16,669 bases of DNA from Treponema sp. (GCA_031255815.1 JAIRRU010000099.1:1-16669), one strand, 5' to 3'. Counted from the stretch's first letter, positions 1-6,403 are shown. Numbers and translations are program-made. Notes: generated by a model from the letters alone, not told the origin.

Positions 1-39
<39 letters not shown>

Positions 40-162
40 CCACCGCGTTTGTGTTTTCAGAGGGGCACCTTCGCGCTCCGCACCCGGCGGAGGTTCCGCT
101 CATGCCGTCATAAACCGCCATTCACAACCCGCCCTCTTTCTCTAAGAAAAAATCGTATGCCC

Positions 163-191
163 AGAGTAGCACGCTATTCTTAAAGTGTCAA
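163..191 (-). promoter_or_regulatory. Possible minus-strand promoter facing the poly-C tract
   Basis: The minus strand has a perfect TTGACA at 186-191, a 17-base spacer and TACTCT at 163-168, followed by a GC-rich discriminator (GGGC). The -10 match is only 3 of 6. If real, it would transcribe leftward toward the ATG at 121 and the poly-G tract. Confidence 0.3.
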
Positions 192-208
192 CACGGGATC
201 AAACATAA

Positions 209-245
209 GACTTGTTCAGGAACCCGGTTGGTTCCCGAACAAGTC
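209..245. repeat. Intergenic palindromic repeat, copy 1 (inverted)
   Basis: This is a near-perfect inverted repeat: a 16-base arm starting GACTTGTTC, a 5-base loop (CGGTT), and an arm ending GAACAAGTC, with one mismatch. Read on the minus strand, its ACCAACCGGGTT core and GAACAAG end match the family seen at 321-363 and 6361-6403. No T-run follows, so it is not a classical intrinsic terminator. Confidence 0.75.
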
Positions 246-320
246 CCGCAAAATGCTCCGCGTCTGCTATTTTTTAGCGGTCGTTGTTCATAAATTAAAA
301 TTACTGAACAACTATTTTAT

Positions 321-363
321 CGGAAACGAAGTTTCCGCACCAACCGGGTTTTGGAACAAGCTC
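321..363 (+). repeat. Intergenic repeat, copy 2
   Basis: This 43-base element is identical at 40 of 43 positions to 6361-6403. It begins with a small hairpin (CGGAAAC, loop GAA, GTTTCCG at 321-337) and continues with CACCAACCGGGTTTTGG and AACAAGCTC. It lies in non-coding DNA, like every other copy in the window. Confidence 0.85.
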
Positions 364-466
364 AACTCCATGAAAGAAAAACAGGCGGCGGCGAAACGGG
401 GCAGCCTGGGCGGGGCCGCGAAAACAACTTTGTGAAGATCGCCGTTACCTGTACATTCCGGCCTGG

Positions 467-496
467 GGAAGGATACCGCGAACGGATAATCCTTCC
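467..496 (-). terminator. Hairpin downstream of the RNA ligase gene
   Basis: GGAAGGAT (467-474) and ATCCTTCC (489-496) form an 8-bp stem. A further CCG/CGG pairing inside it closes on a CGAA tetraloop. It begins 18 bases after the stop codon of the minus-strand RNA ligase, where a terminator would be expected. No U-tract follows on the minus strand, so it may be a Rho-dependent or RNA-stabilising hairpin. Confidence 0.45.
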
Positions 497-514
497 GCCC
501 TCGCGCGAGACGGG

Positions 515-1531
515 CTAATCCTTCTCTTTCAGCAGGGCGTCGTTGTTCAGCACCTTAAACGAAACAGCCTTGGGGGATACAAGATCCCTCACCACGATGC
601 CCTCCTTGTCAAGACCGCCGGGGTACTTGCCCCGGGCTTTTTCCAGCAGCTCTTTCAGGGTGCAGGCAAAACTGTCCCCCCGTTCTTCCAGCGGAACGGC
701 GGGTATCTCCAGGGAGGCGCAAATTTCAAGCATCCTGTCATAGGAAACATAGCTGCCCGAATCCCAGTCTTTTACATCAAACACGTACCATTCCAGGGCG
801 GGAAGCCGCAGCCGGTTTTTCTGTATACCCGGCCCGCATATTTCCCCGGTAAGGACGATGTTTTTCCCGTACTTCGCAAGTTTCTCTTTAAGGCCGTAGC
901 GGTAAACCGGCATCCAGTACAGCGCCTCCGCCTCGTCTTTGATTTCCTTGTTCCGGCTGCAACAGCCGATTTTGCCGTCAATGTAATACACAATGCCGGA
1001 AGTGCCGTCCATCTTGGTGGTGATGTAGTAAGGTTTCCCCCGCAGCTCGTCAAGCAGTTCCAGGGCGGACTGTATGCGGATCTCGTCGGAGGCGGGGATT
1101 CCGTTGGGCCGATCCCCGATGATCGTACCGCCCGCGCTTGAGGTTTCGGGGACATACCATTTTCTTACCCCCAGCTTTTCCGTTACATCGTCCCCCTCGC
1201 GGAAGCCTTCCAGTTCCGGAAACCGCGGGAGCGGGAGAAAGAGGCCCTGGGAAAGCTGCCCGCGCATCTTTGCCGTGCGGATACGGAAACCCGGTATCCG
1301 GCCCTGGTCGTCGGTGTCATTTTCACGGTACGAGGAGGATCGCAAAAATTCGTAGCGCGGATCGATGGGGAGGAAACTGTCCACCTCGAAGTATACCCCC
1401 AGGTCTCCCTCTTTAAACTCCCCCTTCTTGACGACACACTGCCAGCCCATAATATGAACCGCCTCAAGAAAATCCGAATCCGGAATGTCCGTTATTGCCT
1501 TAACCCGCTGGATAGTAACCAATGCGCGCAT
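515..1531 (-). CDS. RNA ligase, Rnl5 / DRB0094 family
   Basis: This 338-residue ATP-dependent RNA ligase seals nicks through a covalent lysyl-AMP intermediate. The nucleotidyltransferase motifs are all present: motif I KMDGT with the nucleophile Lys173, the SRN element at 192-194, GEICGPG at 229-235 (motif III region), KEGIVVR at 309-315 (motif IV) and SFKVLNN at 324-330 (motif V). The N-terminal part (about 1-120) resembles the OB-type domain of the Deinococcus DraRnl enzyme, which prefers nicks with an RNA 3'-OH end. A longer frame exists to 1573. I chose the ATG at 1531 because AGGAGG lies 6 bases upstream (1538-1543) and the added residues look non-coding. It stands alone, with no kinase, phosphatase or RtcB gene nearby. 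The biological role is inferred as RNA repair; the family assignment is firm. Confidence 0.9.
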   Translation of the reverse strand: MRALVTIQRVKAITDIPDSDFLEAVHIMGWQCVVKKGEFKEGDLGVYFEVDSFLPIDPRYEFLRSSSYRENDTDDQGRIPGFRIRTAKMRGQLSQGLFLPLPRFPELEGFREGDDVTEKLGVRKWYVPETSSAGGTIIGDRPNGIPASDEIRIQSALELLDELRGKPYYITTKMDGTSGIVYYIDGKIGCCSRNKEIKDEAEALYWMPVYRYGLKEKLAKYGKNIVLTGEICGPGIQKNRLRLPALEWYVFDVKDWDSGSYVSYDRMLEICASLEIPAVPLEERGDSFACTLKELLEKARGKYPGGLDKEGIVVRDLVSPKAVSFKVLNNDALLKEKD

Positions 1532-1545
1532 AACATACCTCCTGA

Positions 1546-1562
1546 CTGTTCCCCTGGAACAG
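1546..1562 (-). promoter_or_regulatory. Perfect hairpin in the RNA ligase leader
   Basis: CTGTTCC, a 3-base loop and GGAACAG form a perfect 7-bp inverted repeat. It ends only 2 bases before the AGGAGG Shine-Dalgarno of the RNA ligase and lies inside the predicted leader. It could act as an operator or as an RNA structure that limits ribosome access. Confidence 0.45.
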
Positions 1563-1594
1563 AAACTTGCCACTTGTTTTATGTGGGTATCATA

Positions 1595-1623
1595 AGTATA
1601 GTGTTTTATGAAAGAAAAGTCCA
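1595..1623 (-). promoter_or_regulatory. Probable promoter of the RNA ligase gene
   Basis: On the minus strand TGGACT (1618-1623, 4 of 6 to TTGACA) is followed after 17 bases by TATACT (1595-1600, 5 of 6 to TATAAT). Transcription would begin near 1588, giving a leader of about 57 bases that contains the hairpin at 1546-1562. Confidence 0.5.
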
Positions 1624-1671
1624 GCCTTTCGGTTAGAATTTGTTCCGGGACATCCCGCCCTTTCCGTCGGC

Positions 1672-1700
1672 TTGTGCTTTTGCGTGATGAAGGCCAGAAT
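1672..1700 (+). promoter_or_regulatory. Weak candidate promoter for the chromate transporter pair
   Basis: TTGTGC (1672-1677), a 17-base spacer and CAGAAT (1695-1700) are correctly spaced but match the consensus at only 3 and 4 positions. Transcription from about 1707 would leave a short leader that includes the Shine-Dalgarno at 1716-1720. Confidence 0.25.
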
Positions 1701-1715
1701 AGCTTAAAACTATCC

Positions 1716-1720
1716 GGAGG
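1716..1720 (+). promoter_or_regulatory. Shine-Dalgarno that points to a CTG start
   Basis: GGAGG is followed by the 5-base spacer ATCGT and then CTG at 1726. An in-frame TAA lies at 1705-1707 and no ATG, GTG or TTG occurs in frame between it and 1765. The GTG at 1765 would delete the first part of the conserved first helix. Confidence 0.65.
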
Positions 1721-1725
1721 ATCGT

Positions 1726-2301
1726 CTGAAAGCTTATCTGGAACTTCTTTTTTCTTTCCTCAAGGTGGGCGTTCTTACCTTTGGGGGGGGTTACGCCATG
1801 ATCCCGGTGGTGGAAAGGGAGCTTATCAACAAAAAGGGCTGGACCAGTATGGATGAGGTGATGGATTACTACACCATTGCCCAGATTACCCCCGGCATTA
1901 TCGGGGTGAATCTTTCCACCTTTGTCGGTTACAAACAGAAGGGAGCGCTGGGGGGTTTTCTCGCCACGGTTGGCTTCGTGCTGCCCGGCGCGGCCTTCAT
2001 TACGGTTATCGCCGTCTTTCTTGCCAACTTTGCCGATTTTCCGGCGGTAAAACACGCCTTTACCGGCATCCGGGTGGCGGTCTGCGCCCTGATTGCAGAC
2101 ACGGTAATAAAACTGGTAAAGGGCGTCTTTAAGGATCGGAAGGCGGTAGTCATGTACGCCCTTGTCTTCGCCCTCTCGGTGTTGTGGTCCGTATCCCCGG
2201 TACTGCTCGTGGCCGCCGCCGGGCTTCTGGGCCTCCTGGTGTTCCGGGAGAAGCCCGCGGGCAAAGACCCCGGCCCGGGCGCAAAGGGAGACGGCAGGTG
2301 A
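1726..2301 (+). CDS. chrA: Short-chain chromate transporter (CHR family), N-type half, CTG start
   Basis: This is a 191-residue membrane protein with one CHR domain, the half-size form that works as a pair. The diagnostic motif FTFGGGYAMIP appears as LTFGGGYAMIP near residues 17-27. It is followed by AQITPGIIGVN and FVGYKQKG, the family's second conserved block; many relatives have TPGP where this has TPGI. Five or six hydrophobic helices follow, then a charged tail. Family members export chromate or related oxyanions by proton exchange, but many are uncharacterised, so the substrate is uncertain. Starting at CTG 1726 restores the family's usual N-terminus (KAYLELLFSFLKVG). The GGGGY codons contain an 8-base G run (1783-1790), a potential slippage site. 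The stop overlaps the next gene by four bases (GTGA), implying coupled translation. Confidence 0.85.
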   Translation: MKAYLELLFSFLKVGVLTFGGGYAMIPVVERELINKKGWTSMDEVMDYYTIAQITPGIIGVNLSTFVGYKQKGALGGFLATVGFVLPGAAFITVIAVFLANFADFPAVKHAFTGIRVAVCALIADTVIKLVKGVFKDRKAVVMYALVFALSVLWSVSPVLLVAAAGLLGLLVFREKPAGKDPGPGAKGDGR

Positions 2302-2849
2302 GGCTCCTGTTTCTTTTCGCCCAGTTTTTCAAAATAGGGCTCTTTTCCGTGGGCGGGGGTTACGCGACCCTGCCCTTCCTCTACGAGCTTGCGGATAACT
2401 CCGAATGGCTGAGCCGGGAAGACGTGGGGAACATGCTTGCCGTGGCCCAGTCCCTTCCCGGGGCCATCGGGGTCAATCTTTCGGTTTATACGGGTTTCCG
2501 TTACGCGGGAATAGCCGGGGGCTTTGCCGCCGCCTTGGGGCTCGTTAGCCCTTCGATCATCATCATTGTTATCATCGCCCGGCTTCTCAGCTCGTTTAAG
2601 CAAAGCAAAACCATGGCCGCCCTCTTCGCCGGTTTCCGTCCCGCCGGGGCGGGGCTTCTCTCCGCCGCCGCCTTTGCCGCCATAGCGGTCTCCCTTTACG
2701 CGCCGGGCTGGCGGGTCTGGCACGACGCCCTGCGCTGGCGGGAAACCGCGCTTTTCGCGGTTCTTTTCTTCCTGATATTCAAATTTAAAAAACACCCGGT
2801 GATCTACCTTGCCGCCGCCGGGGCCGCGGGAATCGCGCTGGGCTTGTGA
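2298..2849 (+). CDS. chrA: Short-chain chromate transporter (CHR family), second half
   Basis: This 183-residue partner of the preceding gene is also a single CHR domain. It has FFKIGLFSVGGGYATLPFL at the N-terminus, AQSLPGAIGVN with YTGFRYAG in the middle, and several strongly hydrophobic helices (for example the SIIIIVIIARLL stretch). The frame extends upstream to 2184, but the GTG at 2298 is chosen because it overlaps the previous stop as GTGA, has GGGAG about 7 bases upstream, and gives the standard family N-terminus. The two halves probably assemble as a heterodimer equivalent to full-length ChrA. The ion carried is inferred from the family only. Confidence 0.88.
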   Translation: MRLLFLFAQFFKIGLFSVGGGYATLPFLYELADNSEWLSREDVGNMLAVAQSLPGAIGVNLSVYTGFRYAGIAGGFAAALGLVSPSIIIIVIIARLLSSFKQSKTMAALFAGFRPAGAGLLSAAAFAAIAVSLYAPGWRVWHDALRWRETALFAVLFFLIFKFKKHPVIYLAAAGAAGIALGL

Positions 2850-2860
2850 TGCGGTAAAAT

Positions 2861-2875
2861 ACCAGGATTTCTGGT
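2861..2875. terminator. Weak hairpin between convergent genes
   Basis: ACCAG, a 5-base loop (GATTT) and CTGGT make a short stem in the 39-base gap between the converging chromate transporter and secreted-protein genes. The stem is only 5 bp and has no adjacent T-run, so termination here is only suggested. Confidence 0.25.
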
Positions 2876-2888
2876 GTCCGGACTCTGT

Positions 2889-3602
2889 TCAGTAGGCCGC
2901 AAAGGGGATAATCTCTTTAAGTTCCACCCGGAAGCGGCCGGAAGCCGCCCAGCGCCCCCCCTCCATCCGGTATACGGGAAAGCTGGTAAGGCAGATGATA
3001 CCCCTTACCTCCTTGGGCCGGTTCCGTTCGCGCTGCCTGAGCATCTCCCGCAGCGCGGATCGGGCCGCGTCTTCAAGGGCGTTTTTCTTAATGTCCATCC
3101 AGCCCTGGATGTCCGGCGGCCCGCCCAAAGGGCCGTAACCGGTACCCTGGATACTCTGGGTCAGCCCGGCCCGCCACGCGCCGACCCGGCGCTTCTGGGC
3201 TTCCCCCAACCGGTAGTCGGTCCAGAGAAAGAGCTTCATATCCCGAAACTCCGCGTCCGTGGCAAAAAGCCCCGGGTCGCCCCAGGCTATGGTTCCCAGA
3301 GGCTCCAGTTCAAATTCCTCCGGGATAGCCCGGGCCTTTTCGCCTATATCGTAGCGGAAAGACCAGCCGTAGATCATGGCCGAGTAAAACATCGCCGCCT
3401 CTTCCAGGGCCCGTCTCCGCAGGGTATCCGCGTCCAGAGGGTACTGCTCTTCAATGTAGGGGCCGTAGATAGGCTCCATTTCTACGCACAGCTCCCCCCG
3501 CAGAACCTCGATGTCATGGCCGGGATAAAAGTCCTGAGCCCCCGCCCGTCCGGAGGCGGACAGGATGAAAACCAGGAAGGCAAGAACAGCCGAAGGGATC
3601 AT
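2889..3602 (-). CDS. Secreted or periplasmic protein of unknown function
   Basis: I do not recognise this 237-residue protein. It has a clear signal peptide: a hydrophobic core at about residues 3-16, followed by a Sec-type cleavage context ending RAGA before QDF. There is no lipobox cysteine. The mature part is mixed charged and aromatic, with a predicted helical, Arg/Glu-rich segment around DIKKNALEDAARSALREML, and no membrane segment after the signal. It looks like a lineage-specific spirochaetal exported protein. The ATG at 3602 is the first possible start, since a TGA lies two codons upstream, but there is no good Shine-Dalgarno. It is convergent with the chromate pair and separated by 164 bases from the ATPase gene upstream, so it is probably transcribed alone. 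Confidence 0.7.
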   Translation of the reverse strand: MIPSAVLAFLVFILSASGRAGAQDFYPGHDIEVLRGELCVEMEPIYGPYIEEQYPLDADTLRRRALEEAAMFYSAMIYGWSFRYDIGEKARAIPEEFELEPLGTIAWGDPGLFATDAEFRDMKLFLWTDYRLGEAQKRRVGAWRAGLTQSIQGTGYGPLGGPPDIQGWMDIKKNALEDAARSALREMLRQRERNRPKEVRGIICLTSFPVYRMEGGRWAASGRFRVELKEIIPFAAY

Positions 3603-3607
3603 ATTTC

Positions 3608-3627
3608 AAGTATCGGCCAAGTATCGG
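3608..3627. repeat. Short direct repeat just upstream of the secreted-protein start
   Basis: AAGTATCGG occurs twice with an 11-base period (3608-3616 and 3619-3627), 6 to 25 bases upstream of the start codon. On the minus strand each copy contains GATACT, a partial -10 match. It could be a duplicated promoter element or an operator; nothing else supports a function. Confidence 0.4.
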
Positions 3628-3766
3628 TTAAAATAGACGGTTCCATTTAGCCCGCCCAAAAACCCGCGAGCGCAACAGGCTCCTTACCCTATCTCAATTG
3701 CCTTTTGGTTTTGGGAAACGCTCTTGCCAGGCGGTTTAGCGCGATCAGGCTATCGGTTTGCCTGCC

Positions 3767-4912
3767 TCAGGGTTTGTAGCCCAGGTGCATGGCCCGGGTC
3801 AGTTTGAACTTAAGGAAGTTGTTCTCTTTCCTGAGTTTGGAAATTTCAATCTGCTGGGTTTTGACGGTTTCCACCAGATCCCCCTGGCTCAGGGCGCCGG
3901 AGTGGAGCAGATCCTCCACATACTCTATGCGGTTTTCGAAGTCCGTTTCCGCCTCCGCCTCCGCCTCCTGGAAGCTCTCGTCGATTTCCTTCGCGTCCAG
4001 GGGGGACGCTTCTTCGCCGGAACTGAGGATCTTGTCGGCAATCCGGTAAATGGCCTGGGAGATAAGGGCCTGGGGTTTGTAAAGCAGGACCGGCAGCCGG
4101 GAGGACAGGGCCGTTTCCTGGATACTGTCCCGGTAGATGATCCCCAGGTGTTCAATTTTAAGATCCAGGTACTCCTCGCAGGAGCGGCGGATCTTCATCG
4201 CCACATCGGCGCCTTTCGGATCGTCTATCAGGTTCATCACCAGCCGGGGGTGCAGCCGCCCCAGATGATCCATGAACTTTTCGTAGGAAGCCTTGTCCTT
4301 CTTTTTTATCTCCGGAAGCAGTTTGGGAATGTAGAGTTTCTGCGACCCCGATCCGTCCTTGCGGGCCCGCTCCAGGTAGTCCCAGGCCCTGGTTCCCTTT
4401 GTGCAGACGGTATACATAAGCCGGAAGACTGTGTTTTTAAGAAAGACATAGGCATTAAGCACCGCGGTTACCGCCGGGGCGGATACCACAATTCCCTGGC
4501 CGGAAAGGAGGAAAAAATCGAGGATGGACTGGTGGGTTCCCGCGCCCAGGTCGAGGATGAGGATGTCGGTGTCTTCCTTCAACGCTAAAAGCCGTTTGAC
4601 CAGGGCCTTTAGCTGGGCGGGTTTAAGGTTCGCCGTTCCCGGTATCTCCGTATCGCCCGGAATGAAGCGCAGGCCCCGGGTATCGGTTTCGGCGATAACA
4701 TTTTCAAAGTCCATGCGGGTATCGTTGAGCCAGATCCCGATCCCCGTTTGCGGGGCCTGGTGGCCCAGTACCAGGTGCAGGTTCGAGGCCCCCAGGTCTA
4801 AATCGGCCAGTATTACCCTCTGGCCCGCCTGGGCGAAGGCGACCCCCAGATTTGCTGCCAGAAGGGACTTGCCCACACCGCCTTTCCCGCTCGCCACCGG
4901 AATAATTCGCAT
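3767..4912 (-). CDS. MinD/FlhG-like ParA-family ATPase with C-terminal coiled coil
   Basis: This 381-residue protein has the deviant Walker A motif KGGVGKS (residues 10-16, signature Lys10 and Lys15), the switch-I region ILADLDLGASN (34-44) and Walker B ILILDLGAGT (117-126). These define the MinD/ParA/FlhG group, which form ATP-dependent dimers that position or recruit other machinery. The central MNLIDDPKG block resembles FlhG/MinD proteins. After the ATPase domain come an acidic linker with EAEAEAE (316-322), encoded by a hexanucleotide repeat, and a coiled coil (about 345-370). There is no MinD-type amphipathic membrane tail. The ATG at 4912 has GGGGAGG upstream; a GTG one codon earlier is too close to it. 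The start overlaps the preceding stop by one base (TGATG). The cellular cargo is unknown and no flagellar or minCE gene is adjacent. Confidence 0.8.
   Translation of the reverse strand: MRIIPVASGKGGVGKSLLAANLGVAFAQAGQRVILADLDLGASNLHLVLGHQAPQTGIGIWLNDTRMDFENVIAETDTRGLRFIPGDTEIPGTANLKPAQLKALVKRLLALKEDTDILILDLGAGTHQSILDFFLLSGQGIVVSAPAVTAVLNAYVFLKNTVFRLMYTVCTKGTRAWDYLERARKDGSGSQKLYIPKLLPEIKKKDKASYEKFMDHLGRLHPRLVMNLIDDPKGADVAMKIRRSCEEYLDLKIEHLGIIYRDSIQETALSSRLPVLLYKPQALISQAIYRIADKILSSGEEASPLDAKEIDESFQEAEAEAETDFENRIEYVEDLLHSGALSQGDLVETVKTQQIEISKLRKENNFLKFKLTRAMHLGYKP
3948..3968 (-). repeat. Hexanucleotide tandem repeat inside the ATPase gene
   Basis: TCCGCC is repeated 3.5 times, encoding alternating Glu-Ala in the linker before the coiled coil. 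Unit gain or loss would keep the reading frame and only change linker length. Confidence 0.7.
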
Positions 4913-5367
4913 CACACCTCCCCGTCTACCGCGGTTTCCGCCTCCAGTTCCGGCGGTTTCCGTTCTTTAAGCTTCTGCCCCAGGGCCAGCCCGGCGGCGG
5001 CGGAAAGCAAATCGCCGCTGGCAATGCCCAAAACACCGCCTGCCAGGACCAGGATTCCCGGCCTATCCTCCACTATGGCCAAGGTCAGCCCCATCCGTGA
5101 AAAAAAGATCCAGCCCACGGCGGAGAACGCGGCCAGCATCTTCCCCGCCGTGTACAGCGGGATATAAGGCCGGTACCAGGATATATCCAGCAATAAAAAC
5201 AGCGCCATAATCAGGAAAAGGGCGTTGGCGCTTCCATAAACCAGCCAGGGGGACAGATCTTCCTGAGGCGCCGCGCTCCCCACGACCCAAAGCAGCGTAA
5301 ACAGGCGGATAAACTCGTAAAGCAGCAGGCACACGCGAAGGGGCCGGTGGAAATTTAGAATTTTCAT
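4912..5367 (-). CDS. Small integral membrane protein of unknown function
   Basis: This 151-residue protein is dominated by four hydrophobic segments, at about residues 10-30, 46-62, 70-95 and 105-130. A charged cytoplasmic-type tail follows (QKLKERKPPELEAETAVDGEV). I recognise no family. The ATG at 5367 has AGGA about 6 bases upstream and a consensus -10 box close by. It is the first gene of a two-gene operon whose second member is the MinD-like ATPase, with stop and start overlapping as TGATG. That coupling suggests it may be the ATPase's membrane anchor or target, which is inference from position only. Confidence 0.72.
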   Translation of the reverse strand: MKILNFHRPLRVCLLLYEFIRLFTLLWVVGSAAPQEDLSPWLVYGSANALFLIMALFLLLDISWYRPYIPLYTAGKMLAAFSAVGWIFFSRMGLTLAIVEDRPGILVLAGGVLGIASGDLLSAAAGLALGQKLKERKPPELEAETAVDGEV

Positions 5368-5384
5368 CCCATATCCTGTCTTTT

Positions 5385-5413
5385 ATTATACATATCCCTT
5401 AGGCAGAGGGCCA
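5385..5413 (-). promoter_or_regulatory. Probable promoter of the membrane protein/ATPase operon
   Basis: On the minus strand a perfect TATAAT lies at 5385-5390, so transcription would start about 5378, roughly 11 bases before the ATG. At a 17-base spacing the -35 position reads TGGCCC (5408-5413), a poor match. The -10 box is the main support. Confidence 0.4.
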
Positions 5414-5518
5414 GTACCCTTAGCGGCGGCAACCGCTCCGGGTGTAAAGTATCAGATTATCCTGCCCCGTTTATCCGCGATCCCGCGCCCGGTATACCCC
5501 GAAACAAACCTGAACACG

Positions 5519-5557
5519 CGGGCCTGTTCCAAAAACCGAAGTTTCGGAACAAGCCCG
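5519..5557. repeat. Intergenic palindromic repeat, copy 3
   Basis: CGGGCCTGTTCC (5519-5530) and GGAACAAGCCCG (5546-5557) form a 12-bp stem with one mismatch, and further A/T pairing extends it toward a CGAA loop. Its right half, GTTTCGGAACAAGCCCG (5541-5557), is a direct repeat of 6388-6404 at 16 of 17 positions. It lies upstream of the DUF1638 gene in a 260-base gap that otherwise holds only promoters. Confidence 0.8.
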
Positions 5558-5579
5558 GGGGCATGCGATTTTGATGTGA

Positions 5580-5608
5580 TTGACAAAATAATTCGAATAA
5601 AATATGAA
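5580..5608 (+). promoter_or_regulatory. Promoter of the DUF1638 gene
   Basis: A perfect TTGACA (5580-5585), a 17-base AT-rich spacer and TATGAA (5603-5608, 4 of 6) form a good sigma-70-type promoter. The predicted start at about 5615 leaves a leader of only about 13 bases and falls inside the AAAGGGG that would be the ribosome-binding site. Confidence 0.55.
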
Positions 5609-5627
5609 TGGAAAGGGGCTCTGAAAT

Positions 5628-6350
5628 ATGAATATTAAAGTAATCGCATGCGAGGTTATCAAAAAAGAGCTGGATATTCTTCTTACCAAAAATAGAAAAA
5701 ACAAAATTACCGTATGTTATTTAACAAAAGAATTACATCAATACGGCAAAGAACGGATGGCATCGGATATACAAAAGGCAATTGATGAAACACAATCCGC
5801 GGAATTCAATGCCATTGCTTTAGTATACGGTCTGTGTAACTATGGTATCAGGGATTTGCACGGGGAATTACCCATTGTAGTGCCCCGGGCCCATGACTGC
5901 ATCACCTTGTTTATGGGTTCCAAAGAACGTTACAGGGAATATACGCAGAAAACCAACGGCGCGTATTTTATAGCCGGAACCTTTGGTTTCGATTCAGGGA
6001 ACTCACTGGATTATTCGAAAGTTATTCAAGAGAAGCGCCTGGAATTCGCGGAAAAATACGGAGAAGAAAACGCTGATTACTTAATGGAAACGATAGGAGA
6101 TCCCCTGAAAAATTATAGCCGTATAACTTTCATCAGTAATGATCTGGGAAACACGGATGAAATAAAAGAAAAGGCAAGGGCGATAGCGGAGTCAAGGGAA
6201 TGGGCATTTGAGGTATACCCGGGTAATCTAAGCCTTATCGAAAAATTACTTGATGGTGAATGGGCCGAAAATGATTACCTTATTCTTAAACCCGGTGAAA
6301 AAATTGCCCCTTCCTATGATGAGGGCATCATTACTGCGGCGAAAACATAG
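5628..6350 (+). CDS. DUF1638 family protein
   Basis: This 240-residue soluble protein matches the DUF1638 family by its YGLCNYGI block (about 67-74) and the PRAHDCITLFMGSKERY block (86-102). Conserved-looking Cys8, Cys70, His89 and Cys91 could bind a metal or a corrinoid-type cofactor. From memory, the family often occurs near corrinoid-dependent methyltransferases, but none is in this window, so no activity is assigned. The ATG at 5628 follows AAAGGGG by 9 bases. The gene is clearly more AT-rich than its neighbours, with many AAA, ATA and TTA codons, and is bracketed by two copies of the dispersed repeat (5519-5557 and 6361-6403). Both features suggest a different origin from the surrounding genes. 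It appears to be a single-gene transcription unit. Confidence 0.8.
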   Translation: MNIKVIACEVIKKELDILLTKNRKNKITVCYLTKELHQYGKERMASDIQKAIDETQSAEFNAIALVYGLCNYGIRDLHGELPIVVPRAHDCITLFMGSKERYREYTQKTNGAYFIAGTFGFDSGNSLDYSKVIQEKRLEFAEKYGEENADYLMETIGDPLKNYSRITFISNDLGNTDEIKEKARAIAESREWAFEVYPGNLSLIEKLLDGEWAENDYLILKPGEKIAPSYDEGIITAAKT

Positions 6351-6360
6351 CGGATCTGTC

Positions 6361-6403
6361 CGGAAACAAAGTTTCCGCACCGACCGGGTTTCGGAACAAG
6401 CTC
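6361..6403 (+). repeat. Intergenic repeat, copy 4
   Basis: This 43-base element is 40/43 identical to 321-363. It begins with a CGGAAAC/GTTTCCG hairpin with an AAA loop (6361-6377), then has ACCGGGTTTCGGAACAAGC. It starts 10 bases after the DUF1638 stop and may also serve as its 3' transcript hairpin. The 159 bases between it and the next gene hold only the promoter at 6528. Confidence 0.85.

Noticed and set aside
253..435. 60-codon plus-strand open frame in the left flank
   Set aside because: It runs through a dispersed repeat copy and lacks a Shine-Dalgarno or any similarity I recognise.
1546..1562. LexA/SOS box upstream of the RNA ligase
   Set aside because: The GTTC and GAAC halves are in the opposite order and spacing to the Gram-positive GAAC-N4-GTTC box, and the E. 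coli pattern is also absent.
1929..2795. 288-codon minus-strand open frame
   Set aside because: It covers both chromate transporter halves on the opposite strand and is low in hydrophobic structure. It is a GC-driven shadow.
2874..3650. 258-codon plus-strand open frame
   Set aside because: It is antisense to the secreted protein with a clear signal peptide. The translation is rich in Pro, Gly and Arg with no recognisable family.
3758..4588. 276-codon plus-strand open frame
   Set aside because: It is antisense to the MinD-like ATPase, whose Walker motifs are intact. There is no domain and no ribosome-binding site.
5391..5518. Possible small RNA or tRNA in the gap before the DUF1638 gene
   Set aside because: A short AGCGG/CCGCT pairing exists at 5422-5437, but there is no cloverleaf, T-loop sequence or T-run to support an RNA gene.
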